A stretch of DNA of 12,304 nt from JALQTD01 sp965656785. GTDB lineage: Bacteria > Bacteroidota > Bacteroidia > Flavobacteriales_D > Sanyastnellaceae. The notes beneath the pieces were generated by a model, which had not been told where the DNA came from, did not search any database, and was given only the letters and a program-made list of their open reading frames with translations. Numbering within the stretch: position 1 is the stretch's first letter; each line of letters opens with the position of its first letter. Of the stretch, positions 5,661 through 12,304 are shown piece after piece. The stretch is taken from the NCBI GenBank assembly GCA_965656785.1, contig CBFHLY010000052.1:1-12304 (forward strand). The letters run 5' to 3'. The position numbers and the translations under genes are program-made.

Positions 5661-8489
5661 TTATTCATCCCTCAAGCAGCGCACGGAAAAGCCGCTTCGT
5701 GGGTTGGTGATGCTCCGACTGACAAGGTCATTGTCGGAGGAGAGTTGCCGGAACCAAGCGTTTGAATCTCCAAGCGGCGAAGCGCTCCACCAGTAGCCTC
5801 TGCTACCTTCCTCGCTGAAGATCCCACTGTTGTCGTAGCGCAGGCCGCCCGGCAACGCCGAAAAACCACTGCTGTTGGTGCCGTCCCACGAAGGGGTGTC
5901 CGAGGCTGAGGACTTCATCTTAACTCCTTCGCCGCCGAGTGCTGTCGTCAACGTCGTCCACTCTGCATCCGTCGGCACATGCCAACCCGAAGGGCACAAC
6001 CCCGCTGCGCTGTCCACCGCATGCCAATTGTACAAGTAGCCGTAGGTCGACACGTTGCTAGGGTCATTGTTGTAAGCAACGCGTGCTGCGTAGTTGGTGG
6101 TCTTCCAAGCCGTGCCGTCTGTCACTTCCAAAATGGCTGAGCCGTCTGCGTACTGCGTCGTGCGGAGGTTCTCGGCGAACCAGCACTGGTCACCAATCGC
6201 CACCGTGCTGTAATCGTGGCCGTCAAACGTCACCGCGTTGGTGCCGCAGGTGAAGGCCTCTTGAGGAGTTTCACCATCACTTTCGAGAGCGGCAATGCGC
6301 GCTTCCAGTGAAGCGATTATTTGGAGCAGATTTGTGTCATTCACCACCAAATCACCAGAAACATCCATGCCGCTGTTCACATGCAAGCTGTCGTTCAAGG
6401 TAGTCTCACCCGTTACATCAAACGAATTGCCACTCACTACAATGCCCTCCTCGACCATGAATAAGGTGCTCTTCATCACATTATCGTCGCTGTTGTAACC
6501 GGATTGAAGGAGCAACGTGTCTTGGGCCCAAATTGCCTGGTCAATCCCCTGACCTGCCAATTCCGGGTTTGTCACTTCAGGATTTGATGCATAACGTCCC
6601 GCTCCCAGAAAGCCACTTGGAATCTGTTGAATGTTTTGGAGAAAAAAGGTGGATTCAAGGGCCTCTGCGGGAAATCCCAAACCAGCTGCTGGGGAAATCT
6701 GACCGGATTCGGTCACAAAATCACCAGCAACATCTGATGTCGCAGTCCAGTCAAGCAGCGTCGCGCTGGCCTGCACGCGGCCAAGTGCGACGTCAGACTG
6801 AATCGCAGCGGTGCGGGTGTCCAAAGCGCCCACATGCGTGGCGCGTGAGACGGATTGGGAATGAATCCCCGTGTTGTTGCCCAACAAAAACGCCAATTCT
6901 TCCGCAGGAACTTCAGCAAACTCTGGATAATTCGCACTCATTTGCTCGGTCATTTTCAAGGTCGAAGATGTCGTGGCCAGCGTGAGGTCGGTTCCATTGA
7001 AGGGGGCGATGCTGTCGACGAACAAGTTGGGCGCTCCGAGGCCGCCAGCGGACAGCAATCCCTCAATGTCCACGCCGCTGTTCACATGCAAGCTGTCGTT
7101 TAAGGTGGTCTCACCCTCAATTGCAACATTCCCATCAAAACTGGCGCCAAAACGGCTTCCGAAGCGTCCTTCGACGATGACTGAATCTGCTGTCAAAGTC
7201 ACTGCGCGATCCCCCGTCAATTGCAGGAGATCTCCCGCGACGACATCTACGTCTCCTTCATCAGTGCGCAACGTGATGTCATAGGAGTCTTCCCAGTTGC
7301 TTCGCTCGAATTCGAGTTCAGCGCGCAGCGAATAACCATCCCGCAAATCGATGTGGGCCTCTGCTTGGCCATCATCGCTGTCGATGTCAATTTCAAACTC
7401 GCCAATAGAACTATCTGTGTCATCATCGGCAAGTACGGAGAAGCCCGCATCGGCATGATCGCCCTCAGATTCCGCATAGACCCTTGCACGTCCGTACTCG
7501 GTGCCATTGTTTGTAGCGACAGCTTCAATCTTGATATCAGCATCATCTTCATCTTCATCGATGTCGAACTCCAAACCAGAGAATGCCTCAGCATGTTGCG
7601 CGAAAAACCTACCATCATATTCATTGAAAGGAGATGCATCACTGCTCTCCATCTCGAGTGCAATGCGTCCATCTGGATCATTCTCAAAACGCCCAGTGAA
7701 ATTCAAGTTATCGAAGTCAGCTCGGATCGTGTCTGCTGAAAATGCAGCAAATTCACTCGCAGAAAGCGACAGACCGTTCGTTTGAAAATTGGAAATTGAA
7801 TCCACGAATAGGTTCTGACCAATCTCAACGTTTTCCGCAAAATCAGCCGATTTTGCAACATGCAAGCTGTCGTTCAAGGTAGTCTCACCTGACACAGTCA
7901 TTGTGCTGCCGAAGGTGGCCGCGCCATCCACGTTGAAAAGCGCATCGAGGTCCACATTGCCTGCAACGTGGACACTGTCTCCGAGAGATGTCACCCCAGT
8001 GACGTACAGCGTCTCCCCGATGGTCACCGCATTGACCACTTCCAGAGAATCCGAGAATTCCACAAAACCGGAAACCGTCAATGAGTCCCCAAACGACACC
8101 GCATCCAGAACAGAGAGCCGACCTGTGATTGCAGCGTCCTTTGCAAGCGTGAGGCTGTCCGCCGCAAGTGTGCCTGTCGAAGTCAGCCCCCCGAGTCCTG
8201 TGATATCGTAGGAACTGAAATTGATGTCCATTCCAGGATTCGCACCGTTGCCGAGGACGTCACCCCAGCTGATGCTCTGCGCCGCAGAATCAGACGAAGC
8301 GACGGATTGGAACAACTGATTCAGCTCAGACTCCAGCTGCGTCGCGTTGATCTCCAAAAAGACCTTGTTCCCGGACTGCACGTGCTGAACAGCTTGGGAG
8401 GTGTTCGACTGCGCCGAGGCGCGTTCTCCGCAAAACATCAGGGCCACTGATGCTGTCAGAAGCAAAATAGATTTAGTCGATAGTTTCAT
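5661..8489 (-). CDS. Secreted fibre-like protein with C-terminal FISUMP domain
   Basis: The product has 942 residues if it starts at the ATG at 8489, chosen because MKLSTKSILLLTASVALMFC through ERASAQ is a typical signal peptide; the upstream ATG at 8537 would put 16 residues in front of it and overlaps the promoter region. After a short helical head, residues about 60-250 are regular beta repeats of the kind seen in fibres and beta-helices (TLAADSLTLAKDAAITG, SLTVSGFVEFSDSLEVV). Residues about 265-425 are rich in Asp and Glu and may bind Ca2+. GETTLNDSLHV recurs three times (201-211, 459-469, 694-704). A short coiled coil LLQIIASLEARIAALES (about 717-733) precedes the FISUMP domain (about 747-941), with CGTNAVTFDGHDYSTVAIGD, QCWFAENLRTTQYADGS, GLCPSGWHVPTDAEW and the terminal GFSVRCLRDE. 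The coiled coil suggests a trimeric surface fibre displaying the FISUMP head; the function is unknown. No type IX sorting domain is visible. Confidence 0.88.
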   Translation of the reverse strand: MKLSTKSILLLTASVALMFCGERASAQSNTSQAVQHVQSGNKVFLEINATQLESELNQLFQSVASSDSAAQSISWGDVLGNGANPGMDINFSSYDITGLGGLTSTGTLAADSLTLAKDAAITGRLSVLDAVSFGDSLTVSGFVEFSDSLEVVNAVTIGETLYVTGVTSLGDSVHVAGNVDLDALFNVDGAATFGSTMTVSGETTLNDSLHVAKSADFAENVEIGQNLFVDSISNFQTNGLSLSASEFAAFSADTIRADFDNLNFTGRFENDPDGRIALEMESSDASPFNEYDGRFFAQHAEAFSGLEFDIDEDEDDADIKIEAVATNNGTEYGRARVYAESEGDHADAGFSVLADDDTDSSIGEFEIDIDSDDGQAEAHIDLRDGYSLRAELEFERSNWEDSYDITLRTDEGDVDVVAGDLLQLTGDRAVTLTADSVIVEGRFGSRFGASFDGNVAIEGETTLNDSLHVNSGVDIEGLLSAGGLGAPNLFVDSIAPFNGTDLTLATTSSTLKMTEQMSANYPEFAEVPAEELAFLLGNNTGIHSQSVSRATHVGALDTRTAAIQSDVALGRVQASATLLDWTATSDVAGDFVTESGQISPAAGLGFPAEALESTFFLQNIQQIPSGFLGAGRYASNPEVTNPELAGQGIDQAIWAQDTLLLQSGYNSDDNVMKSTLFMVEEGIVVSGNSFDVTGETTLNDSLHVNSGMDVSGDLVVNDTNLLQIIASLEARIAALESDGETPQEAFTCGTNAVTFDGHDYSTVAIGDQCWFAENLRTTQYADGSAILEVTDGTAWKTTNYAARVAYNNDPSNVSTYGYLYNWHAVDSAAGLCPSGWHVPTDAEWTTLTTALGGEGVKMKSSASDTPSWDGTNSSGFSALPGGLRYDNSGIFSEEGSRGYWWSASPLGDSNAWFRQLSSDNDLVSRSITNPRSGFSVRCLRDE
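6379..6410 (-). repeat. In-gene 32-bp repeat encoding GETTLNDSLHV, copy 3
   Basis: This is identical to 7858-7889 and differs from 7084-7115 at two positions. In the copies at 6379 and 7084 the identity extends further to the right on the minus strand, through codons for NSGMD/NSGVD. Each copy opens a new fibre block. Confidence 0.85.
7084..7115 (-). repeat. In-gene 32-bp repeat encoding GETTLNDSLHV, copy 2
   Basis: It carries two synonymous differences (TTTAAGG and GGTCTC in place of TTCAAGG and AGTCTC on the plus strand). It is followed in the protein by a block ending NLFVDSI, which is also found after copy 1. Confidence 0.85.
7858..7889 (-). repeat. In-gene 32-bp repeat encoding GETTLNDSLHV, copy 1
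   Basis: This is the first copy in protein order (residues 201-211), identical to the third. The near-identity of DNA across 1.5 kb suggests recent duplication or gene conversion within the fibre region. Confidence 0.85.
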
Positions 8490-8547
8490 AGCGTTGATGT
8501 GTATAATTCGGTTCTTCAACACTGCAAATTTGGCCAATCCGATGACT

Positions 8548-8579
8548 CAAATGCATGATTGCCAATTGATTGGTACAAA
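8548..8579 (-). promoter_or_regulatory. Candidate Bacteroidota promoter of the FISUMP gene
   Basis: On the minus strand TTTG (8579-8576) is followed after 20 bases by TGCATTTG (8555-8548), one mismatch from the -7 consensus TAnnTTTG. The start of transcription would be near 8541, leaving a leader of about 50 bases before the ATG at 8489. This also argues against the upstream ATG at 8537. No Shine-Dalgarno sequence is seen. Confidence 0.4.
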
Positions 8580-8786
8580 ACCTGATTAAATCCAATGCAA
8601 TGTGAGTCTGGAGATTCACTCAAATTCACGCATTCGTGACAAAAGATGACGTGAGGAGGGACTTGGGTTGAGCCATCGCAAATGAGTCAAGCTGCATTTT
8701 GGAAAAGGGGACACGCCCAAGGGCGGGAATAGCAGGCCGTTGACTCAGAGCGTTCGGGCGCGAGACTCCGACTCGTTGAAACAGAA

Positions 8787-8812
8787 AACCGCACCCCGAG
8801 CGGTGAGCGGTT
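8787..8812 (-). terminator. Terminator-like hairpin, minus strand
   Basis: AACCG/CGGTT and CACC/GGTG form two stacked stems separated by a two-base bulge, with loop positions 8796-8801. On the minus strand the sequence after the stem is TTCTGTTT, a poor but T-rich tail. It would fit the end of a leftward transcript containing the hairpins at 8836-8919. Confidence 0.4.
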
Positions 8813-8835
8813 CTTGAATTGTTACCGGGGCGGCA

Positions 8836-8919
8836 GGATCAGAGCTTGCAAGCTCCTGGTCCCAAACCAAGCGCCAGCCGAAGCCGGCTGGGCCGCGTCT
8901 CGCCCACTATCGGGCGAGA
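8836..8919. ncRNA. Three tandem strong hairpins, candidate structured RNA
   Basis: Hairpin one: GGATCAG-AGCT (from 8836) pairs with AGCT-CTGGTCC (to 8862), with a single bulged C at 8855 and one G-U or A-C position depending on strand. Hairpin two: CCAGCCG (8874-8880) with CGGCTGG (8885-8891). Hairpin three: TCTCGCCC (8898-8905) with GGGCGAGA (8912-8919). All three are GC-rich, closely spaced and outside any convincing ORF. I recognise no Rfam family: tmRNA, RNase P, SRP and 6S hallmarks are absent. A leftward transcript would meet the terminator-like hairpin at 8787-8812 next. Confidence 0.35.
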
Positions 8920-9013
8920 ATTTAGCGTGATTCTCTTCATCATCCGGACGCTGCGGATGGCGTTGCACATTGTGGATGCCCCCTGTCTGCTGTGCGGAGA
9001 GATTGTTCTTGTC

Positions 9014-9278
9014 TTAATTGGCGATACGGAGAGATCGTGCTTTACACCATTGCCGGTGTTTTTCAAAAGATGCTCAGATTGTAGACATTTCCAACAAGTG
9101 TTTGAAACTGTGCGAGTTGAGAATCCGAGCAATTTCTCAGGGTAAAATGCAGTTTAACTGCATGGTATACCTAGGAGGCACAACCGGACCCGGAAAATGT
9201 CCGTTGACCGTCTATGGATTCGAATGACATGATAACCAGTTAGATAAGTCAGTTGAGTTCGAATCCTACACTTTTGAG
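9014..9278. repeat. 265-bp dispersed repeat, copy B
   Basis: This is the partner of 1418-1683, in the same orientation. It shares the core at 9110-9163 (48 of 54 positions), the intact palindrome ATGCAGTTTAACTGCAT (9147-9163), CAGTTA at 9237-9242 and the T-arm-like end GTTCGAATCCTACACT (9257-9272). The acceptor-like tail is more degraded than in copy A. The plus-frame peptide is QQVFETVRVENPSNFSG and then a stop, with ERS 18 residues upstream of QQ in both copies. Confidence 0.8.
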
Positions 9279-9598
9279 AAATTCCAGAATTGCAGTGCAC
9301 AGGAGCGAAATTTGGTACATATTCGTGCAAAATCCTCGGGATTCGAGTTAGCTAAATCGTTAACCCCCTGTGCAACGTTACCCCCTTAAAGCTTTGAGGG
9401 TGAATGAAATGCAAAGGTTTGGTTCGAGAGGAGGGTCTCTCCGATTAAAAAACTGAAAACCAGCGATTTAAGTCGCTGGTTTTTTTGTTTTCATTGGCTC
9501 GGTGCTCCGGGTGTATGGGGGGGCGTTCAGCCAGGCATCCCCGCCGGCATCTCCGGGGTCGAGGATGGGCTTTTCGACCACAGACACCGACGTGTGGG
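9279..9598. other. Gene-free stretch with a tRNA-Ser 3'-end match and a terminator
   Basis: No ORF with a plausible product is present. GGTCTCTCCG at 9434-9443 is identical to the last ten bases of tRNA-Ser(GCU) (1282-1291), is preceded by GGTTCGAG (9421-9428), and is followed 12 bases later by a strong terminator, just as a real tRNA would be. No 5' half of a tRNA can be folded upstream, so it looks like a tRNA 3' remnant. Small hairpins lie at 9331-9343 and 9383-9400. Confidence 0.45.
9456..9486. terminator. Strong bidirectional terminator
   Basis: AAAACCAGCGA (9456-9466) and TCGCTGGTTTT (9473-9483) pair over 11 bp around TTTAAG. On the plus strand seven Ts run through 9486; on the minus strand the stem ends in TTTT followed by CAG and six further Ts. 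It would end the leftward serine hydrolase transcript, whose stop is about 110 bases away, and any rightward transcript from the tRNA-like remnant. Confidence 0.8.
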
Positions 9599-10633
9599 TC
9601 AGTTCGCGAGCCGTTCTCGGCGGAGGATGTCGACCACTCGATTGTAGCAAACGGAAGCAAGGTTCCACTGGTAGCCCTCAAAATTCGTCGGGGTCGAAAA
9701 CTGGACCACCACAGCGTCGAGGTCGGGGTGATAGCGCACCGTGCTTTGGTAACCGGGCACCAGTCCCGTGTGTTCGTATTCGTACAAGCCGGCATAGACC
9801 GCCGACTCGTCGCCATCGAAGAGGCTTCCGTCGTTGAGCGCCCGTACGAAGCGCGCCACGTCCGCAGCCGAAGCGACCATGCCCACGGATTCCCACTTCA
9901 GGTCGTCGGGATGGCCCACGTGAAAGCCGCTCATCACGTCCGCTTCGTTGATTTCGTTGATTCCTGCATAGGTCGAAGTGAGGCCCAGGCGATCGAGGAT
10001 GGCGGCTTGAATGAAGTCGAAATGGGGATGCCCAAGAACCCGATCCATGATGAGCCCGAGCAGCAAGTAGTTCGTGTTGCTGTAAGCCCAGTCTTCGTCC
10101 GGTTCGAAATCCGCTGGGAGATCGAGGACCAATTCCAAGCACCCTTCCGCCGAGCCAGGCGGCTCCGCCCAAAACCGCTCCACGTCCGTGAAGTTCGGGA
10201 TGCCGCTCCGGTGCTGCACCAACAACCGCGGGGTGATGCGGTCTGCGAATTCAATTCGGCCGGCGAGTTCGGGCATCAGCGTACTCAGTTTGGCGTCCAA
10301 ATCCAACCCTCCCTGAGCGGCCAATTTCGTCACTGCCACTGCCACATAAAGCTTGCTGATGCTGGCAATTTTAAACAGCGCATCTGCCCGGGCGGGAATG
10401 CCTTCCTCAGGATCGTGCCAGCCCACGGCCGCCGTCACCGGAGGCCCATCGCCGAAGTCGGCATGCACCACGATGCCATCCAATCCGCTGGCGGTCGAGG
10501 CTTCCAATTGCTCCTCCACCGAGTCGGGCAGCGGAGGCAGCCAAGCCCCCAAAATGGGCCACGGAACGTAGAACAAGGACACGGCAGTGCTCGTCAACAA
10601 CACCACTTGAAACAACCGTTTTTTTCGAGACAT
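9599..10633 (-). CDS. Serine hydrolase of the class C beta-lactamase/PBP family
   Basis: The product has 344 residues from the ATG at 10633, chosen because MSRKKRLFQVVLLTSTAVSL is an N-terminal signal or anchor; a longer frame to 10756 only adds 41 unlikely residues. All three family motifs are present: SISK (catalytic Ser91 and Lys94), YSN at 184-186 in DWAYSNTNYLLLGLIMDRVL, and HTG at 288-290 in EYEHTGLVPGYQS. Further family sequence includes GIVVHADFGDG near the start and RLLVQHRSGIPNF after SISK. The length fits the Pfam Beta-lactamase family. Members are D-alanyl-D-alanine carboxypeptidases, esterases or peptidases; true antibiotic resistance cannot be inferred from these motifs. The enzyme should act outside the inner membrane. 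It is divergently arranged with the two-TM gene and followed by a strong terminator. Confidence 0.88.
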   Translation of the reverse strand: MSRKKRLFQVVLLTSTAVSLFYVPWPILGAWLPPLPDSVEEQLEASTASGLDGIVVHADFGDGPPVTAAVGWHDPEEGIPARADALFKIASISKLYVAVAVTKLAAQGGLDLDAKLSTLMPELAGRIEFADRITPRLLVQHRSGIPNFTDVERFWAEPPGSAEGCLELVLDLPADFEPDEDWAYSNTNYLLLGLIMDRVLGHPHFDFIQAAILDRLGLTSTYAGINEINEADVMSGFHVGHPDDLKWESVGMVASAADVARFVRALNDGSLFDGDESAVYAGLYEYEHTGLVPGYQSTVRYHPDLDAVVVQFSTPTNFEGYQWNLASVCYNRVVDILRRERLAN

Positions 10634-10650
10634 CGCAGGGAAATGAAGGC

Positions 10651-10659
10651 CAAAATATA
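10651..10659 (-). promoter_or_regulatory. Possible -7 box of the serine hydrolase gene
   Basis: On the minus strand TATATTTTG ends 17 bases before the ATG at 10633, almost the same spacing as the better box in front of menB. No TTG was found at the -33 spacing, so it is a partial match. Confidence 0.35.
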
Positions 10660-10793
10660 GCCATTGACGCCCAGCGGACCGCCGAGAAGAACAGAAACCC
10701 AATCGGTTTGTACCGTGTGGGACGTACCTTTCGTGAAGAGCGGAGGAAGGATCCAACGCGCTGCACAGCCCTTCTTTTTGGGCGCCAAAGACG

Positions 10794-11429
10794 ATGAAAG
10801 ACGCGAGTTACAAAGGCCCCTTGGACGCGTTGCTTCGGCTGCCTGCGTTGCGCGGGATGGTCGTGGCATTGACCGCGCTGTTCGGCGGTGTGTTCCTGCT
10901 CATTGCCGCGTTGGAGGGATCGGGCGAGGCGACGGGGATGGCGGCGTTGGCCGCCGTGTTCGGTGGGTGTTTGGCGCTGATCGTACTGGTGGCTTGGTGG
11001 CCGATTGCGGCGTGGCAGCGCGTTCGAGGTGCTTGGCCCGATGCAGAAGTGGTGGATGCCGAGGTTCGGGTGCTGAATTGGGATCCGTTCAAGCAACGCC
11101 GTTGGACGGTGCTGTCGCCTTGGAACGGGGCGCATCATCGGGCTCGGTGGTTGCTTTTGGAGGGCCGGTTGGTGTGGATGGGGCTGCAAGGCGTTCCGTG
11201 GCCGGACTCCCGGCACGCGTTGCCGACGCATCCCGTGGAGTTGGTGCCGCTCGGACAGCAGGGCGTCACCGGCTTGCCGCATGCCGGGGTTCAACCCGTA
11301 TTCGATCGAAATTCGAAGGAGCGGGTTCCCGGACGGTACCGGTTATACGATCCCTCGAACCATTCGAACATGACCCTCGTCATTCGTTCGAACGAAGGCG
11401 AATTCGCTGCGCGGTTTGCAGGAGCCTGA
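10794..11429 (+). CDS. Two-TM membrane protein of unknown function
   Basis: The product has 211 residues. Two hydrophobic segments (about 21-42 and 48-74) are joined by a short acidic-glycine turn, forming a membrane hairpin; QRVR follows the second. The C-terminal 135 residues are soluble and probably beta-rich, with EVRVLNWDPFKQRRWTVL and a Trp-rich stretch around WLLLEGRLVWMGLQGVPW. No enzyme motif is recognised and I assign no function. The ATG at 10794 has no Shine-Dalgarno, as usual here; a box TACCTTTC (10724-10731) one base off the -7 consensus lies 63 bases upstream. The gene starts 160 bases from the divergent serine hydrolase and its stop is two bases from that of menB, on the opposite strand. 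The much longer plus ORF over the same DNA (10664-12040) is rejected because it runs antisense through menB. Confidence 0.7.
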   Translation: MKDASYKGPLDALLRLPALRGMVVALTALFGGVFLLIAALEGSGEATGMAALAAVFGGCLALIVLVAWWPIAAWQRVRGAWPDAEVVDAEVRVLNWDPFKQRRWTVLSPWNGAHHRARWLLLEGRLVWMGLQGVPWPDSRHALPTHPVELVPLGQQGVTGLPHAGVQPVFDRNSKERVPGRYRLYDPSNHSNMTLVIRSNEGEFAARFAGA

Positions 11430-11431
11430 CC

Positions 11432-12274
11432 TTACGGGAATTTTGGGAAACGCGAGAAATCACGCGGGCGCTTTTCGAGGAAGGCGTCGCGCCCTTCTTG
11501 GGCTTCTTCGGTCCCGTAGGCGAGGCGAGTGGCTTCACCCGCGTAGACTTGTTGACCGACGAGCCCGTCGTCGATGAGGTTGAAGCCAAACTTCAGCATC
11601 TTGATGGCCGTCGGGCTTTTCGTCATGATTTCTTGTGCCCAGTCGTAGGCGGTTTGTTCGAGCTGGTCGTGCGGCACGACGAGGTTGACCATGCCCATTT
11701 CGTAGGCTTCTTGGGCGGAGTAGGAGGCGCCGAGGAAGAAGATTTCGCGGGCGCGTTTTTGGCCTACCTGGCGGGCGAGGTAGGCGGAGCCGAAGCCCCC
11801 ATCGAAGCTCGCCACATCGGCATCGGTCTGCTTGAACACCGCGTGCTCCTTGCTCGCAAGTGTCAGATCGCACACCACGTGCAGGCTGTGGCCGCCGCCC
11901 ACTGCCCATCCCGGGACGACCGCGATGACCACCTTGTTCATGAACCGGATTTGGCGTTGAACGTCCAAAATGTTGAAGCGGTTCACGCCATTCTCCCCCT
12001 TGTACCCCGTATTCGAGCGCACGCGCTGGTCGCCGCCTGAACAGAAGGCCCAGCCGCCATCCTTCGGCGAGGGGCCTTCTCCCGTGATGAGCACCACGCC
12101 GATTTCCTGGCTCTCGTGGCAATGGATGAGGGCTTCCCACAATTCGTCCACCGTCTTCGGCGTGAACGCGTTGCGCACTTCAGGGCGGTTGAACGCAATC
12201 CGCGCCACGCCGTTGCAGACCTTGAAGGTGATTTCGTCGTATTCCTTAACGGGGGTCCAGTTCAAATTTGCCAT
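11432..12274 (-). CDS. menB: 1,4-dihydroxy-2-naphthoyl-CoA synthase MenB
   Basis: The product has 280 residues from the ATG at 12274. MenB is a crotonase-family enzyme that closes the second ring of menaquinone by Dieckmann condensation of o-succinylbenzoyl-CoA in the cytoplasm. Visible hallmarks are FNRPEVRNAFTPKTVDELWE, the oxyanion-hole segment FCSGGDQ (Cys78), VVPGWAVGGGHSLHVVCDLT (about 120-138), SFDGGFGSAYLARQVGQKRA, and a C-terminus ending SRFPKFP. The segment FKQTDADVASFDGG has Asp151 where the bicarbonate-dependent enzymes have Gly, so this should be the bicarbonate-independent type, as in Mycobacterium tuberculosis. The upstream ATG at 12295 is rejected because it lies inside the -7 box at 12293-12300. 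Other men genes are not in the window. Length is normal for the family. Confidence 0.95.
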   Translation of the reverse strand: MANLNWTPVKEYDEITFKVCNGVARIAFNRPEVRNAFTPKTVDELWEALIHCHESQEIGVVLITGEGPSPKDGGWAFCSGGDQRVRSNTGYKGENGVNRFNILDVQRQIRFMNKVVIAVVPGWAVGGGHSLHVVCDLTLASKEHAVFKQTDADVASFDGGFGSAYLARQVGQKRAREIFFLGASYSAQEAYEMGMVNLVVPHDQLEQTAYDWAQEIMTKSPTAIKMLKFGFNLIDDGLVGQQVYAGEATRLAYGTEEAQEGRDAFLEKRPRDFSRFPKFP

Positions 12275-12292
12275 CGCACCGAGATTAGGTTC

Positions 12293-12300
12293 CAAAGGTA
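12293..12300 (-). promoter_or_regulatory. -7 promoter box of menB
   Basis: On the minus strand TACCTTTG matches the Bacteroidota -7 consensus TAnnTTTG exactly, 18 bases before the ATG at 12274. The -33 TTG would lie beyond the window edge. It implies a leader of only about 12 bases and decides the start codon. Confidence 0.55.
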
Positions 12301-12304
12301 CGTG

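Larger units (their letters stand above)
8580..9013. other. Gene-free stretch with clustered inverted repeats
   Basis: No ORF here has a recognisable product. The left half has no feature I can name. The right half is dominated by four hairpins in 133 bases (8787-8919). Together with repeat copy B and the following gap it forms a 1.1-kb region without a convincing gene, between the FISUMP gene start and the end of the serine hydrolase gene. Confidence 0.5.

Noticed and set aside
5306..5796. Overlapping ORFs on both strands between the regulator and the FISUMP gene
   Set aside because: No recognisable motif; the reading frames pass through strong inverted repeats and partly overlap the FISUMP coding end. 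Treated as noncoding.
5661..6250. Diversity-generating retroelement target in the FISUMP head
   Set aside because: No reverse transcriptase or template repeat of the C-terminal coding segment can be seen in the window; the C-type-lectin-like fold alone is not enough.
8836..8862. tRNA-Ala-like anticodon arm (AGCTTGCAAGCT)
   Set aside because: The loop is one base short, and no T arm or acceptor stem surrounds it; it is better described as a simple inverted repeat.
1207..9443. CRISPR array or defence island
   Set aside because: No regularly spaced identical repeats with unique spacers, and no cas, nuclease, reverse transcriptase or restriction genes are present.
9330..9443. Complete second tRNA-Ser gene
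   Set aside because: Only the 3' ten bases and a TTCGA match; no acceptor 5' strand, D arm or anticodon arm can be folded upstream.
10664..12040. 458-residue plus-strand ORF
   Set aside because: It runs through the two-TM gene in a different frame and then antisense through menB, whose identity is certain; the translation shows no domain.

Overview
The window looks like chromosomal DNA of a moderately GC-rich member of the Bacteroidota, probably near the Flavobacteriales. The evidence is a FISUMP-domain secreted protein (Fibrobacter succinogenes major paralogous domain), a periplasmic-TPR/one-TM/LuxR-HTH regulator, PNGGE-type extracellular beta modules, the absence of Shine-Dalgarno sequences, and Bacteroidota-type -7 boxes (TAnnTTTG), the clearest one upstream of menB. 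This assignment is an inference from families and signals, not from a search.

Left flank (1-1351): the 3' end of lhgO (L-2-hydroxyglutarate oxidase) with a terminator; a convergent small secreted lysine/glycine/cysteine-rich protein; and an intact tRNA-Ser(GCU) with a very strong terminator. Middle (about 1352-9598): a gene-poor stretch that looks like an old, rearranged island. It holds two collinear ~265-bp copies of an undescribed repeat (1418-1683 and 9014-9278), each ending in a tRNA T-arm-like sequence. It also holds a fragment of a RepA-like/primase-associated mobile-element ATPase fused directly to the truncated end of a PNGGE secreted protein; a TPR-LuxR regulator; a 942-residue fibre-like secreted protein ending in a FISUMP domain; and three long gaps with many inverted repeats. 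Right flank (9599-12304): a membrane-anchored serine hydrolase of the class C beta-lactamase/PBP family, a divergent two-TM protein of unknown function, and menB (menaquinone synthesis), whose stop codon lies two bases from that of its convergent neighbour.

Functionally the flanks are housekeeping: central metabolism, tRNA, menaquinone, and a cell-envelope hydrolase. The middle is envelope-facing accessory material. The regulator and the fibre/FISUMP gene converge, so they do not share a promoter, and any regulatory link between them is conjecture. I did not find a complete new multi-gene defence or mobile system. The most unusual signals are the paired 265-bp repeat with its tRNA-like end, the chimeric junction near 2297-2325, and the clusters of strong hairpins at 5546-5581 and 8787-8919.
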